This document shows positions 1 through 8,716 of a stretch of DNA of 64,000 nucleotides, one piece after another. The translations under genes and the position numbers were made by a program. The notes below the pieces were generated by a model that was given only the letters and a program-made list of their open reading frames with translations, was not told the DNA's origin and did not search any database. The stretch is taken from assembly GCA_963829965.1 (NCBI GenBank), contig CAWHLK010000037.1, forward strand, positions 67,494 through 131,493, read 5' to 3'. Numbering within the stretch: position 1 is the stretch's first letter; every line of letters starts with the position of its first letter. This DNA is from DASXZH01 sp963829965. GTDB taxonomy: Bacteria > Armatimonadota > Fimbriimonadia > Fimbriimonadales > Fimbriimonadaceae.

Positions 1-183
1 TGCTAGCGCCACTTTGGGCCAAATGCTCCGGCGGAGGGGAGGGGCCCAGCGGCCGTTCCATCCGCAGTTCGGGCAGTGGATTTGTAGGTTGCCCCTGTCC
101 GAGGGGACTCGCAACCACTTCGGGCACAGGATGCCGTCTTTCTGCCCTTGGCACTTAACGAGGGTGAATTCTTCTTCGCCCAT
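1..183 (-). CDS. Zinc-ribbon protein, C-terminal end outside the window
   Basis: Read on the minus strand, an ATG at 183-181 opens a 61-codon frame that runs off the window without a stop. The product has two pairs of cysteines: C11 and C20 (VKCQG...LCPKWLRVPSDRG), then CPNC near residues 38-41. The 'LRVP..G' segment before the second CxxC is typical of small bacterial zinc ribbons that bind one zinc ion. Function beyond zinc binding is unknown. The gene is divergent from the repeat-rich stretch that follows. Confidence 0.6.
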   Translation of the reverse strand, partial: MGEEEFTLVKCQGQKDGILCPKWLRVPSDRGNLQIHCPNCGWNGRWAPPLRRSIWPKVALA

Positions 184-653
184 ATTGTTGCCTTGACTTT
201 TGTATTGTACTGCGCTTGACGAGGGGGGCTTGCTTCGTCGCTTCGCTCCTCCCAATGACAACGCTTCGCTCTAGGGGCTGCTGCGCAGCCGTTTTGGCGG
301 GGCGGGGGGTGGGTTTTGCGGGTTGGGGGCTCTCGTCGGAGCAGCCCTTGATGACAATGCTGTCCGGCGTTTGGCGCGCCAGACCCCGGAGGAAGGGGGG
401 CCTTTTAGGTTGGCCTATGTCGCGCACTTTCAGCGCGCCGGAGGATTTGGAGGGTGGCTCGTTACCAGGGCGTTGCCCTTTGCTAAGTTCTTCTCGCCCC
501 GTTGGGGCTGCATAGTCGGGCCTCTTTCGTCCGCTCTGCGCTGGTTGCAAATCCAGACGAAAATGTCTTGCGGGAAATCTTGCTTGAATTCTTCTTTCCG
601 TGCAGACTAAAGGCCTACGTCCTGCGGTTTAATTTGTAAGCGTCAAGGACTGC
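184..653. repeat. Repeat-rich gap with one copy of an interspersed element
   Basis: I see no convincing gene here. Positions about 212-299 hold one copy of the element that recurs in tandem at 2883-3117 (shared core cttcgctcct...atgacaacgcttcgctc..., then the small palindrome ggctgctgcgcagcc). About 360-405 contains a second shared block with a ggcgtttggcgcgcc core, related to 2830-2865. The open frames reported in such DNA on both strands are by-products of its composition. Confidence 0.55.
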
Positions 654-2100
654 ATGAGCAAAGCGAACCCTCTTCTTGTGAAGGCTTTCGGGCAGGAAAA
701 AACGATCCGGGAGTGGTCGGAGGATCGGCGATGTTCGGTTGGCGTGCAAGGCATCCGGAACCGGCTTCGATCGGGATGGCCGGCTGAGAAGGCGATCTCT
801 GCCCCTAAGACCGAAACACTTTATTTCGCCTTCGGAGAGTCCAAAACGCTGGGCGGTTGGTACGCGGATCCCCGTTGCCAGCCCTCTATGCGGAACCTTC
901 TTCGCCGAATCGAGATGGGTTGGGATTTTGAGAGTTGCCTGACCACGCCCGAGGTCAAGCTCGCACGGTCCAAGCCCCGAAAGGAACCTCAGGATCGGTT
1001 GCCCAACGGCCATGAAGAGTGCTTCATCGCCTTCTGCCAGACAAAGAGCCTTCACGCCTGGGCGGCCGACGAGCGTTGCGTGATTCGCTACGACCAGCTG
1101 CGGGAACGCCTTCGCGCGGGGTGGGCTCTCGAAGATGCCCTAGTCGTGCCGATGGGCAGTGGCTCGCCCCACCCGGTGACACCGCTTAATGTTGCTTCTG
1201 CCAAGAGAGAGGGGAAGTTCATTCCAAAGAAGATGTCTTGCTTTGGGGAGAAGAAGTCTTTGGCAGACTGGGCTCGGGATGACCGGTGCAAAGTGTCCAA
1301 GGAGACCCTCGAGTACCGCCTCGCTCGCGGGATGCCGCTCAAGCTGGCTATGACCGCGAGGCGAATGACGTTGGGACCGGGGGCCTGGCCCACTTACGAA
1401 GCCTTCGGGGAAGCCAAGACCGCGCACGAATGGGCAAAGGACGAGCGGTGCGTGCGTCTCGGCGAGGACACTCAGCGGCCGAATTCGATCTAGGGACGCC
1501 TATGGAAGAGGCGCTCACCCGGCCGGTCCATCGATCGCCGCCGAAGCTGGTCGAGGCTTTCGGCAAGCGGCTGCCAAATTTTGAATGGGTGAAAGACCCT
1601 GCCTGCAGCGTGAACTGGTCGACTCTCGATAGCCGACTCAAGCTTGGGTGGCCGCCTGAGGAAGCAATCTCGACTCCGGTTGGCGCGTTGCCTCCGTCGC
1701 GCCAAAAGCCCAAGCGCCCTGAGCGACCAAAACGGGACCCCGTCACTTATGAATGCTTTGGGGAGCACAAGACCTTGAGCGATTGGGTCCGCGATCCACG
1801 GAGTGCGGTTGCCTCGCGCCAGGCGGTGCTCTACCGGCTGAAGGCGGGCGTGCCATTCTTGGACGCGCTGACCCTAGCCCAAATCCCGGGCGGCCCGCGT
1901 CCAAGGAGCACATTCTTCACTCCGCCTTCGGTGAGGAGAAGACCGTGGATCAATGGGCGTCCGACCGCCGATGCACTGTTGCTCGAAACGTGCTGCTATT
2001 GCGGGTGAACCAGCGCGGTTGGCCGATGGAGCGAGCGTTGACAGAGCCGAAGTCAAGGACGGGCGTGAAAAGGGTTAAGAGGCCGGGGCCTCCTACCTAA
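654..2100 (+). CDS. Eight-unit Trp/Cys repeat protein (two frameshifts)
   Basis: The protein is built from eight units of about 45 residues with the pattern FGE.K(T/S)L..W..D.RC.V, then L..RL..GW..E.AL..P, separated by variable basic/proline linkers. Units 1-5 lie in the frame from ATG 654. Near 1470 the reading moves to another frame (unit 5 end, units 6-7), and near 1890 to a third (unit 8), ending at 2100. Length 1447 is one base off a multiple of three. The unit resembles the short helix-turn-helix-like modules that repeat in phage HNH endonucleases, but no nuclease motif is visible. The conserved Cys in D.RC is replaced in unit 7 (DPRSAV). Function unknown; nucleic-acid binding is an inference from the module type. 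Confidence 0.55.
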
Positions 2101-2134
2101 TTTTCTAAATATGGGGTGACGTATTCTTGGAGAT

Positions 2135-2698
2135 TTGGCGTATGTTTGGGATAGCAACCAAGCAAAGTCCTCCGGGCGCCCTTACGCCCGGGGGCAAACG
2201 CGTTTTCCCCTTCGCTGGTGCGCCGGCACTACAGGCCTGACCCTGGCGTCTTCAAGATTCCGATTCCCACCGCCTTGGAACTTACGGATTCTCCGTTCTC
2301 GTCTACGTTTTTGTGAAGAAGCTCGGAATGCTCTTTCGGGGCGATGGCGCCTTTTTGCTGTTTCGCGGTGGGGGCTCAGGGTGGTGATTACCGAGAACGC
2401 CTCGCAAATGAAGCGGTCAGCGTCAAATATCGCCAATGATCTCGTGCACACTCCCGATTGGGAGATGGACTATATCCTCCCCGCAAAGGACGCTTTGCGG
2501 CTTCAGGGGTTGAAGCTTCACGTCAACATCTTGAACAAGAGGGGCCTCTCGAAATTCGTGGCCTTTGTTTCGACGGGTCCGGGACCTTGGCGGATATCGG
2601 TTCGCCCGAAGCAGGTTAAGAAGCCTTGGGGAGACCATGAGCTTGGCGATGTTGGATCGATTGTGATTGTTGGCGAGCCGGGGAGCGCGGCCCGATGA
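2135..2698 (+). CDS. Hypothetical protein, broken by frameshifts
   Basis: The 3' half reads as a normal protein (from ITENASQMKRSASN to the stop at 2696-2698, with VAFVSTGPGPWRISVRP in the middle). The upstream half makes better protein sense in other frames: about 2190-2310 gives a frame with YRPDPGVFKIPIPTALEL, and about 2308-2385 gives FVKKLGMLFRGDGAFLLF. Joined, these give one coherent product with two shifts, but I cannot place its start. No family recognised. Confidence 0.3.
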   Translation: MAYVWDSNQAKSSGRPYARGQTRFPLRWCAGTTGLTLASSRFRFPPPWNLRILRSRLRFCEEARNALSGRWRLFAVSRWGLRVVITENASQMKRSASNIANDLVHTPDWEMDYILPAKDALRLQGLKLHVNILNKRGLSKFVAFVSTGPGPWRISVRPKQVKKPWGDHELGDVGSIVIVGEPGSAAR

Positions 2699-2799
2699 GT
2701 CCCGTTCGGGGCTGGCGGGGATGCCCCGGGGACGCAAGCCGTGCTTTCGAACTGGGCTTTCCCATTTCGGCCCTTTGGCCCTCCTGAGGGGGTTTGGCT

Positions 2800-3117
2800 C
2801 GCTGCTGTTGGTCCTGTTTTGGGGCGTAAACTCTGGCGCTTGGCGCGCCAGACTTTACGCCCCCGGAGAAGAGGGAGTGGCCTCGTCGCCACGTCGCTTC
2901 GCTCCTCGCGATGACAACGCTTCGCTCTAGGGGCTGCTGCGCAGCCGTTTGGCGGGTCGCCACGTCGCTTCGCTCCTCGCGATGACAACGCTCGCTACGC
3001 TCTCTATTTAAGGGCTGCTGCGCAGCCTTTCGGCGGGTCGCCACGTTGCTTCGCTCCTCGCGATGACAACGTTCACTTCGCTCTCTATTTAAGGGCTGCT
3101 GCGCAGCCTCTTGGCGG
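2800..3117. repeat. Tandem copies of an interspersed intergenic element
   Basis: Three head-to-tail copies start at about 2883, 2954 and 3036 (steps of 71 and 82 bp), each with cacgtcgcttcgctcctcg, gatgacaacg and the palindrome ggctgctgcgcagcc. Copies two and three also carry 'ctctatttaa'. A fourth copy sits at about 212-299. Just upstream, about 2824-2864 has inverted arms (gcgtaaa...ctggcgc ttggc gcgccag...tttacgc). In reverse translation this gives the 'REERSDVATR' type text common to dispersed bacterial intergenic repeats. Confidence 0.65.
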
Positions 3118-3171
3118 GAGGGGAAAGCGCTCCTCGGCCCTCGGAGAAGGGAGGGTTGGTTTTTGCGGCGG

Positions 3172-3498
3172 TCAAGGGCCGATCAGTATCTCTGAGCCAG
3201 GTGGGAAGCCATCGTTGAGTGTGGCCATTACCCGGCCGGCCATTGGCGCCAGGTAATCGTAATCGACGAAGCGCGGACTCGGAGTAATAAGGCTGATCTT
3301 GCGCTTGGCAAGGTTCTGTTGGTGCCGGACATTCTTATCAGTGGTGATCATTACCACAAAGCCCGCTTCCTCTGCCACGGCAAGCAGTTCGCCGTTGCTG
3401 AGGCTCTGCCAGCCCATCTCCTGTGCTGTGCGCACATCGTGGTCACTCAGCAGCTTTGCAAAGTGGACATCGACACAGTGATCGAGCGAAACGCGCAT
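3172..3498 (-). CDS. DUF5615 PIN-like toxin
   Basis: A 108-residue protein starting MRVSLDHCVDVHF. DUF5615 proteins are compact PIN-like nucleases in which early acidic residues (here D6, D10) and a later 'TTDKN..HQQNL' segment form the presumed metal site. It sits directly after a DUF433 gene; the two abut without a gap, the usual order antitoxin then toxin. In the family this pair acts as a type II toxin-antitoxin system. Expected to be an RNase held in check by the DUF433 protein; the substrate is unknown. Confidence 0.75.
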   Translation of the reverse strand: MRVSLDHCVDVHFAKLLSDHDVRTAQEMGWQSLSNGELLAVAEEAGFVVMITTDKNVRHQQNLAKRKISLITPSPRFVDYDYLAPMAGRVMATLNDGFPPGSEILIGP

Positions 3499-3741
3499 TT
3501 ATTGGGCCATTTCCAGCCCAAAAGCTTCGCGCGCCCTATTTTGCTCCCACTTCATGACAGCCAACACCTGTTCTTTTGTGACACCCGGATAGCCTTCAAG
3601 GAAGTATTCCACGCTGCGCCCGCACGTGATGGCATCCAGCAGCGCTTGCACCGGCACGCGCGTGTTCTTGAATCGGAGGCTTCCACCAAGGGTGTCGGGA
3701 GTGCTGACGAGCACATCTTGCAGTTCATTGGGAATCGTCAT
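3499..3741 (-). CDS. DUF433 antitoxin
   Basis: An 80-residue DUF433 protein. The hallmark block 'LGGSLRFKNTRVPVQALLDA', followed by '...YPGVTKEQVLAVM', is clear. The domain is a winged-helix-like DNA-binding fold, typically the antitoxin and autoregulator of a DUF5615 toxin. A purine-rich ribosome site (agaggaag) lies about 8 bases before the ATG. The start codon overlaps the stop of the small upstream frame (ATGA), suggesting one transcript of up to three genes. Confidence 0.8.
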   Translation of the reverse strand: MTIPNELQDVLVSTPDTLGGSLRFKNTRVPVQALLDAITCGRSVEYFLEGYPGVTKEQVLAVMKWEQNRAREAFGLEMAQ

Positions 3742-3953
3742 CGAATTTGCTTCCTCTGATAGATATTATGGCCTTTGGCGTGAAAAGGCTGGTGCGGAGG
3801 AATACGAGAGTTAAGTCCGTGGGAGATTCCGCTGGGAATCTGCAGGTTGGGCAATTCCGCTACTTCCGCCCAGATGACTTCTCGATCGACCAGGCTCGCC
3901 ATGAGCCACTGGGCGAGCCTATCTTCCGCGGACCTTTCGGACAAGTCGTCCAT
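3738..3953 (-). CDS. Small hypothetical protein upstream of the TA pair
   Basis: A 71-residue frame from ATG 3953 (MDDLSERSAEDRLAQW...) whose TGA overlaps the ATG of the DUF433 gene. The open frame extends up to 4055, but the part before this methionine looks non-coding. The ATGA overlap and the amphipathic N-terminal half support a real leader gene, but I know no family, so this is a tentative call. Confidence 0.3.
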   Translation of the reverse strand: MDDLSERSAEDRLAQWLMASLVDREVIWAEVAELPNLQIPSGISHGLNSRIPPHQPFHAKGHNIYQRKQIR

Positions 3954-4145
3954 TGTGAAAGTGGAGACGCCCGAGAATAATACAATGTCGCCCGATTTAG
4001 AAGTCCCTTGCGAAGATGGGACGTGGTTAGCGACGGTCGTGTGAGCTGCGCTCAACGACGCGTCGCCGGAGATAAAGTTGTGCTCGCCTCGGTCGCTGCG
4101 CTCCCTCGGCGAGCACGCCTTTCAAACTCCGGACACACTCTTAAT

Positions 4146-4307
4146 TCATTGCTTTGGAACGGCAATCCAATCGTAGGGGCAGTTTCGGCATCTGTTGCCG
4201 CAGCATGATCCCTGTGACAATAAGAACTCTCGCGTTAGCGCGCCGTTCTCATCGAAGATGTCTTCGTTGGTCTCTTCTTTCTTGGGATCCTCTTGCTCTG
4301 AATCCAT
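4146..4307 (-). CDS. DUF5522-like cysteine-rich small protein
   Basis: A 53-residue protein from ATG 4307. After an acidic N-terminus (EQEDPKKEETNED) comes the family signature 'LTREFLLSQGSCCGNRCRNCPY' in its compact form: CCG, then CxxC and PY close to the C-terminus. Such proteins probably bind a metal; the function is not known. Longer upstream extensions of this frame run through a 19-bp tandem repeat and are not part of the gene. Confidence 0.65.
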   Translation of the reverse strand: MDSEQEDPKKEETNEDIFDENGALTREFLLSQGSCCGNRCRNCPYDWIAVPKQ

Positions 4308-4316
4308 GGCTTGAAT

Positions 4317-4462
4317 GGGCTGCGCCCGTAACCATGGGCTTCGCCCGTAAACCTGGGCTTCGCCCGTAAACCTGGGCTTCGCCCGTAAACTTGGGCTTCG
4401 CCCATAAACATGGGCTTCGCCCCATAAACATGGGCTTCGCCCGTAAACATGGGCTTCGCCCG
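4317..4462. repeat. 19-bp tandem repeat, about seven copies
   Basis: Units of the form (c)gtaaacctgggcttcgcc run head to tail with one or two base changes per unit (accat, acctg, acttg, acatg variants; one unit two bases longer). It lies between the divergent DUF5522-like and amidohydrolase genes. A repeat so uniform in a short gap suggests recent slippage. Both strands are open through it, which creates false long frames. Confidence 0.85.
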
Positions 4463-4509
4463 TGTAATAGCTTGGCTGACGCAAATAGGAATATGCTGGG
4501 TCGCAGATT

Positions 4510-5475
4510 ATGAGAGTTATCGCGCTTGAAGAGCATTTTGAGACGAAGATGTACGCCGAAGCGGCGCCTTTCTTCTTCGGCGGCGGAGCCCCTAACCCGT
4601 ACATGGAGGCGATCCGGGGCAAGTTGTCCGACGTTGGGGAGCAGCGGCTTGTTGACATGGACGAGGGGGGTGTGGATTTTCAGGTTCTTTCGCTTTCCGG
4701 CATTTTGCTGGACGCCTTCGATGCCGCTACGCAGACCGCTATTGTCCGGGATGCCAACGATTTTGTTGCTGAGCGGGTTCGGGCGCACCCTACTCGGTTT
4801 GCCGCTTTTGCGGCTTTGGGATTGAAGGAGCCGGAAAAGGCGGCCGAGGAGCTTCGGCGATGCGTGACTACGCTCGGTTTTCCGGGCGGCATCGTTAACG
4901 GCATGAGCGAGGGGCTTTTTTTGGACGATCCCCGCTTTACGCCGGTCCTGGCGGCGGCTGAGGAACTCGGGGTTCCTCTTTACGTTCACCCCGCGCCGCC
5001 GCCGAAGGCGGTGTTTGATGCCTATTACCGCGGCTTGCCGGATGGCGTGGGGCAGGCGCTTTCGATTGCCGGCTGGGGGTGGCATGTAGAGACCGGTCTC
5101 CATGCCCTGCGGATGATGGTGGCGGGGGTGTTCGACCGCCTGCCGAACCTGCAGATCATCCTCGGGCACATGGGGGAGAATCTGCCTTTTTCCATTGCCC
5201 GCTCGGCCTCGGTTCTCTCGCGTCAGGCGAAGTTGTCGCGTCCGATCACCGAGTATTTCCGGTCCAATTTCCATGTGACGACGAGCGGGTATTTCACCTT
5301 GCCGCCGTTTGAATGCGCGGTTTCCGTTCTTGGCGTGGACCGGATTCTGTTTTCGGTGGATTATCCGTTCAGCGCGAACAAGACGGGGCGGGCGTTCCTG
5401 GATTCACTGCCGGTGAGTGCGGAGGACAAGGAGAAGATCGCGCATGGGAATGCGGAGCGGTTGTTGGGGGTTTAG
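4510..5475 (+). CDS. Amidohydrolase 2 family (gamma-resorcylate decarboxylase-like)
   Basis: A 321-residue TIM-barrel metal-dependent hydrolase/decarboxylase of the ACMSD group. The start 'ALEEHF' (E8, H9 region) is the hallmark of the gamma-resorcylate / 2,3-dihydroxybenzoate decarboxylase branch, replacing the HxH of other members. Further metal or catalytic residues are visible: H160 in 'LYVHP', H220 in 'LGHMGENLPF' and D284 in 'FSVDYPF'. The likely reaction is reversible non-oxidative decarboxylation of an aromatic acid in the cytoplasm; the substrate cannot be told from sequence. Full length for the family. It stands alone, downstream of the 19-bp repeat. Confidence 0.8.
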   Translation: MRVIALEEHFETKMYAEAAPFFFGGGAPNPYMEAIRGKLSDVGEQRLVDMDEGGVDFQVLSLSGILLDAFDAATQTAIVRDANDFVAERVRAHPTRFAAFAALGLKEPEKAAEELRRCVTTLGFPGGIVNGMSEGLFLDDPRFTPVLAAAEELGVPLYVHPAPPPKAVFDAYYRGLPDGVGQALSIAGWGWHVETGLHALRMMVAGVFDRLPNLQIILGHMGENLPFSIARSASVLSRQAKLSRPITEYFRSNFHVTTSGYFTLPPFECAVSVLGVDRILFSVDYPFSANKTGRAFLDSLPVSAEDKEKIAHGNAERLLGV

Positions 5476-5610
5476 GGTTTTCGGGAAGGCATGCCTGGGG
5501 GGTGAGCTGTCCCCGGAAGAAGGGGGGTCGCGACGTCAAGGCAATCCGGATGACAATTTTGCGCCCGGGATCAGATAGACAGGGTTGTCTCTAAACGCCG
5601 TCGATGAGCG

Positions 5611-5935
5611 CTTGCGCAGGTTCCGGACGCAAGCTAAAGCTCGCGCTACTTCCGGTTCATTTAGCTTGCGCAGTTTCCGGACGCAAGCTAAAGCTCGCGC
5701 TACTTCCGGTTTATTTAGCTTGCGCAGTTTCCGGACGCACGCTAAAGCTCGCGCTACTTCCGGTTCATTTAGCTTACGCAGTTTCCGGACGCAAGCTAAA
5801 GCTCGCGCTACTTCCGGTTCTTTAACTTGCGCAGTTTCCGGACGCAAGCTAAAGCTCGCGCTACTTCCGGTTTACTTAACTTGCGCAGTTTCCGGACGCA
5901 AGCTAAAGCTCGCGCTACTTCCGGTTCAATTTAGG
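5611..5935. repeat. 54-bp tandem array, six copies
   Basis: Six copies start with cttgcgcag at 5611, 5665, 5719, 5773, 5826 and 5880 (period 54, once 53). Each contains an inverted repeat agcttgcg...cgcaagct around an 11-base loop, and ttccgg motifs at both ends. The array fills the 539-bp gap between the convergent amidohydrolase and nuoG genes. No spacers are unique, so it is not a CRISPR. Open frames across it are artefacts of a 54-bp unit divisible by three. Confidence 0.9.
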
Positions 5936-6014
5936 TCTGAAAACCACGATTTAGGGCCGCTTGTCCCGGTTCCGGATCATGCAATGAAGTGCACGCCACC
6001 CTCGTTTCCGGCGG

Positions 6015-8132
6015 CTATTCCGTATGGGCCTTGTTTTGGTACAGCGGGGCTTCGTCTCCGATTGCCTTCAGTATCTCGCCCGCGTTGAAGAACGGCGCGC
6101 CTAGTTGGGCTCTCAGGAGAATCTCTTGATAGATCCTCCAGCCGTCTTTCGACTCGCCCTTCGTGGGAAGGATGCGGTGGAGGCGTTGGACGCGCCCTTC
6201 AAGGTTCGTGAAAGTTCCGTCGGATTCGGCCGGGGCGTTCGTCGGCAGTACGACGCTTGCGTAGTTGAGGGCCTCGGACTCCGAAATGCCTTGATACACC
6301 AAGAACTCCACGGTTTCCAACGCGCGCTGCACCAACTCGCGGTCCGGATGGGCTTCGAAGGGGTCTACGTTGGCAAGCCACAACGCGCGAATCTTGCCTT
6401 CGGCGCAGGCTTTGAGAATGCCCTCGGTATCGAGCCCGCGGTCTTTTTCGGGGATCGGCTTGCGGCCGGGCAGCATGTCCGGCAGAATTCCCAACTCTTC
6501 GCAGCCTTGATCGTTTGCCTGCAGGCTGTAGAGGCTGTAGCCTCCGCCGGTGGCGTCGCCTAGCACGGCTAGGTTTCCGATCACGTCATTCGCGTCTTCT
6601 AGATTCAGCAGGTTGCGAGTGGTGATCACGGGCGCGCCGCTTTCGGCGAGAACTTTGCCTGCCTCGGCCAAGTCCGCGGTTTTGACTCCGGTTTCCTTGG
6701 CGGCGGCCTCTGCGGTCACTCCGCTCAGGCCCTTTTTAACCGCGTCCGGCACTTTGAGCCCTGCGTCCACCGCGGCTTTGAGGAGTCCGCCGGCGAGAGC
6801 ATTTTCCGTCCCCGGTTTGTACCGGAGGACCACGTGGGCGAAGCTGTCGACGTCGGTCGCCTTGTCGCTTGCGACAATCACCTTCGCTCCGCCGTTGAAC
6901 CATGCTTTGCGGACTCGCAGGAAGAGAATCGGCTCTTCGTCCGCGAGAGAGCAGCCGAAGACCAAAATGCCTTTCTTGTGCTCATAGCTCTGGATGGAAT
7001 TCTGGGTTTCCGGTTTTCCGAGCGAGCGCTCCAGCCGCTGGTCTACGGTCTGAAGGGTTTTGGTGAAGCGGTGGTCGATGTTGTTGCTCTTGAACAGGCC
7101 GCGGAACAGCCGCTGGAGCATGAAAACGTCTTCGTTGGAGCACGTGCCCCCCACGAGCGCGGCCACCTTTTTGCCTTGGAATGCGTGAAGGATCTCCGCG
7201 TAGGCGTCAGGCCATTCGCAGGGGCCCAGGTAATCCGCGCCTCTTAAGAGCGGGGTGGTGAGGCGCTTTTCGCTGTTATAAAACTCGTGGCCGAACTTGC
7301 CGCGGTCGCAGGTCCATTCTTCGTTGACCGCTTCGTTGGTTCTACCGTTGATCCGGACCATCTTGTTGACCCGGTAGTCGAACCAAATATTGCAGCCATT
7401 CGAGCAGACGGTGCAGATGGCGGGCTTGGTTTCCAGGTCCCAGGGCCTTGCGCGGAACCGGTAAGTGGCGTTGGTCAGCGCGCCGACCGGGCAGATCTCG
7501 ATGACGTTGCCGCTGAACTTGGATTCGAAGTCTCTTAGCTCGAAGGTAGAGGGCTGCATCGAGGCGCCCCGGAAACGAAACGCCAGTTGGGAGTCGCCCG
7601 AGATTTCCTCGGTGAACCGCACGCAGCGGCCGCACTGGATGCATCGCTCCAAGTCCAGAGTCACGTACTGTGAGAGGGGAAAGGCCTTGGGCAGGTGGCG
7701 CTTGAGCTCCACGAAACGGCTGGTGGAGGGGCCGTAGAAAAGGGTGTTGTTTTGGAGCGGGCATTCGCCGCCTCTATCGCAAATGGGGCAGTCCAGCGGG
7801 TGGTTGATCAAAAGGAATTCGAGGACGCCGCGCCTGTCCCGGTGGACGGCTTCGGTGTCGGTGTAGATCGCCATACCTTCCGAAGCAGGCAAGGTGCAGG
7901 CGGCCTGCGGCTTCGGCATTTTTTTAATCGTGCCGTCCGGGCCCTTAAAACCAACTTCGACAATGCACATTCGGCACATGCCGACCGGCTTGAGCCGAGA
8001 GTGGTAGCAAAAGATCGGGATTTCGAGCCCCAATCTCTTCACTGATTCGACGATGACCTCCCCTTTCGGGACTTTCAACTCGACATCGTTGACCGAGATG
8101 GTGACTGTTTCCGTTGCTGCGACCGCTGCCAT
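6015..8132 (-). CDS. nuoG: NADH-quinone oxidoreductase subunit G
   Basis: A 705-residue Fe-S subunit of complex I that carries electrons from NADH along the peripheral arm. The N-terminal ferredoxin fold binds 2Fe-2S through C42, C53, C56 and a cysteine near 78. The His/Cys motif follows (HPLDCPIC..GGECPLQ), then a 4Fe-4S set (CIQCGRC...CPVGA), then the molybdopterin-oxidoreductase-like domain starting with 'CTVCSNGCN'. It is intact, with no frameshift. No other nuo genes flank it, so this is an orphan copy away from a nuo operon, or the rest lie elsewhere. The neighbouring gaps hold repeats on both sides. Confidence 0.95.
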   Translation of the reverse strand: MAAVAATETVTISVNDVELKVPKGEVIVESVKRLGLEIPIFCYHSRLKPVGMCRMCIVEVGFKGPDGTIKKMPKPQAACTLPASEGMAIYTDTEAVHRDRRGVLEFLLINHPLDCPICDRGGECPLQNNTLFYGPSTSRFVELKRHLPKAFPLSQYVTLDLERCIQCGRCVRFTEEISGDSQLAFRFRGASMQPSTFELRDFESKFSGNVIEICPVGALTNATYRFRARPWDLETKPAICTVCSNGCNIWFDYRVNKMVRINGRTNEAVNEEWTCDRGKFGHEFYNSEKRLTTPLLRGADYLGPCEWPDAYAEILHAFQGKKVAALVGGTCSNEDVFMLQRLFRGLFKSNNIDHRFTKTLQTVDQRLERSLGKPETQNSIQSYEHKKGILVFGCSLADEEPILFLRVRKAWFNGGAKVIVASDKATDVDSFAHVVLRYKPGTENALAGGLLKAAVDAGLKVPDAVKKGLSGVTAEAAAKETGVKTADLAEAGKVLAESGAPVITTRNLLNLEDANDVIGNLAVLGDATGGGYSLYSLQANDQGCEELGILPDMLPGRKPIPEKDRGLDTEGILKACAEGKIRALWLANVDPFEAHPDRELVQRALETVEFLVYQGISESEALNYASVVLPTNAPAESDGTFTNLEGRVQRLHRILPTKGESKDGWRIYQEILLRAQLGAPFFNAGEILKAIGDEAPLYQNKAHTE

Positions 8133-8716
8133 TGACTTAGGATACTGTGTACCCGAAATACGGCCTGGGTAGTTGGCGAAGCGCCCGATTTATAACGGCC
8201 AGAGCCGACTTCTCCCCTTGCCGGGGGCCCTGAGCCTGTCGAAGGGAGGGGAGATCGAGAGGGGTGAACTCTAGCGCATTGCTCTGGGTAGCGTGAGAGA
8301 AATGCCATTCGCCTTCTGGCACCCCTACTTCAAGCTAAAATCCTACCTACGAGGTGGGAAACCTGGAGTTCATCCACCCCAACCCTCCTTCAAAGGAGGG
8401 AGTGGCTTTGTTCTAAATAATGCGGGCCCTTCGCGCCCGCATTGGGTTTTGCGATTGCCTCTAAAGCTGGCCCTTCTACAGTTTTCAGAATTGTGATGAA
8501 GGCAGATTTGAAAGGCCCTTGCGAGTTTTGCGATGGCCTCTAAAGGTCACGCTACCGCAGGTTCAACACGAAGATGAAAGCACACCCAGAGCACAGAAGC
8601 AGGCAAAGAGTTGGCGGACTTGGTTGGAACAGTCTATAGGCCAATTATTAGGGACAAATCCCCAGTTTGCCTCTACCTCATGATATGATGTATATCAAGG
8701 GGGTGGATGGTGCAAT
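8133..8716. other. Gap without a gene; small hairpins
   Basis: Nothing coding stands out. Around 8385-8402 there is a ccctcctt/aaggaggg hairpin, and at 8419-8443 a stronger one (AATGCGGGC, 7-base loop, GCCCGCATT). Neither is followed by a clear T-run, so terminator function is unproven. The promoters of nuoG (left) and the pseudopilin gene (right) should lie here; a purine-rich ggggtgg precedes the latter. Confidence 0.4.

Noticed and set aside
4249..5274. 341-residue minus-strand ORF over the amidohydrolase
   Set aside because: It is the shadow of a well-supported enzyme and continues through the 19-bp repeat.
5611..5935. CRISPR array
   Set aside because: The units are contiguous with no unique spacers, and there are no cas genes.
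5585..6088. Repetitive proteins encoded on both strands
   Set aside because: They are translations of the 54-bp tandem repeat, whose length is a multiple of three.
8419..8443. Rho-independent terminator
   Set aside because: The stem is good but there is no T-run on either side and no gene end nearby.
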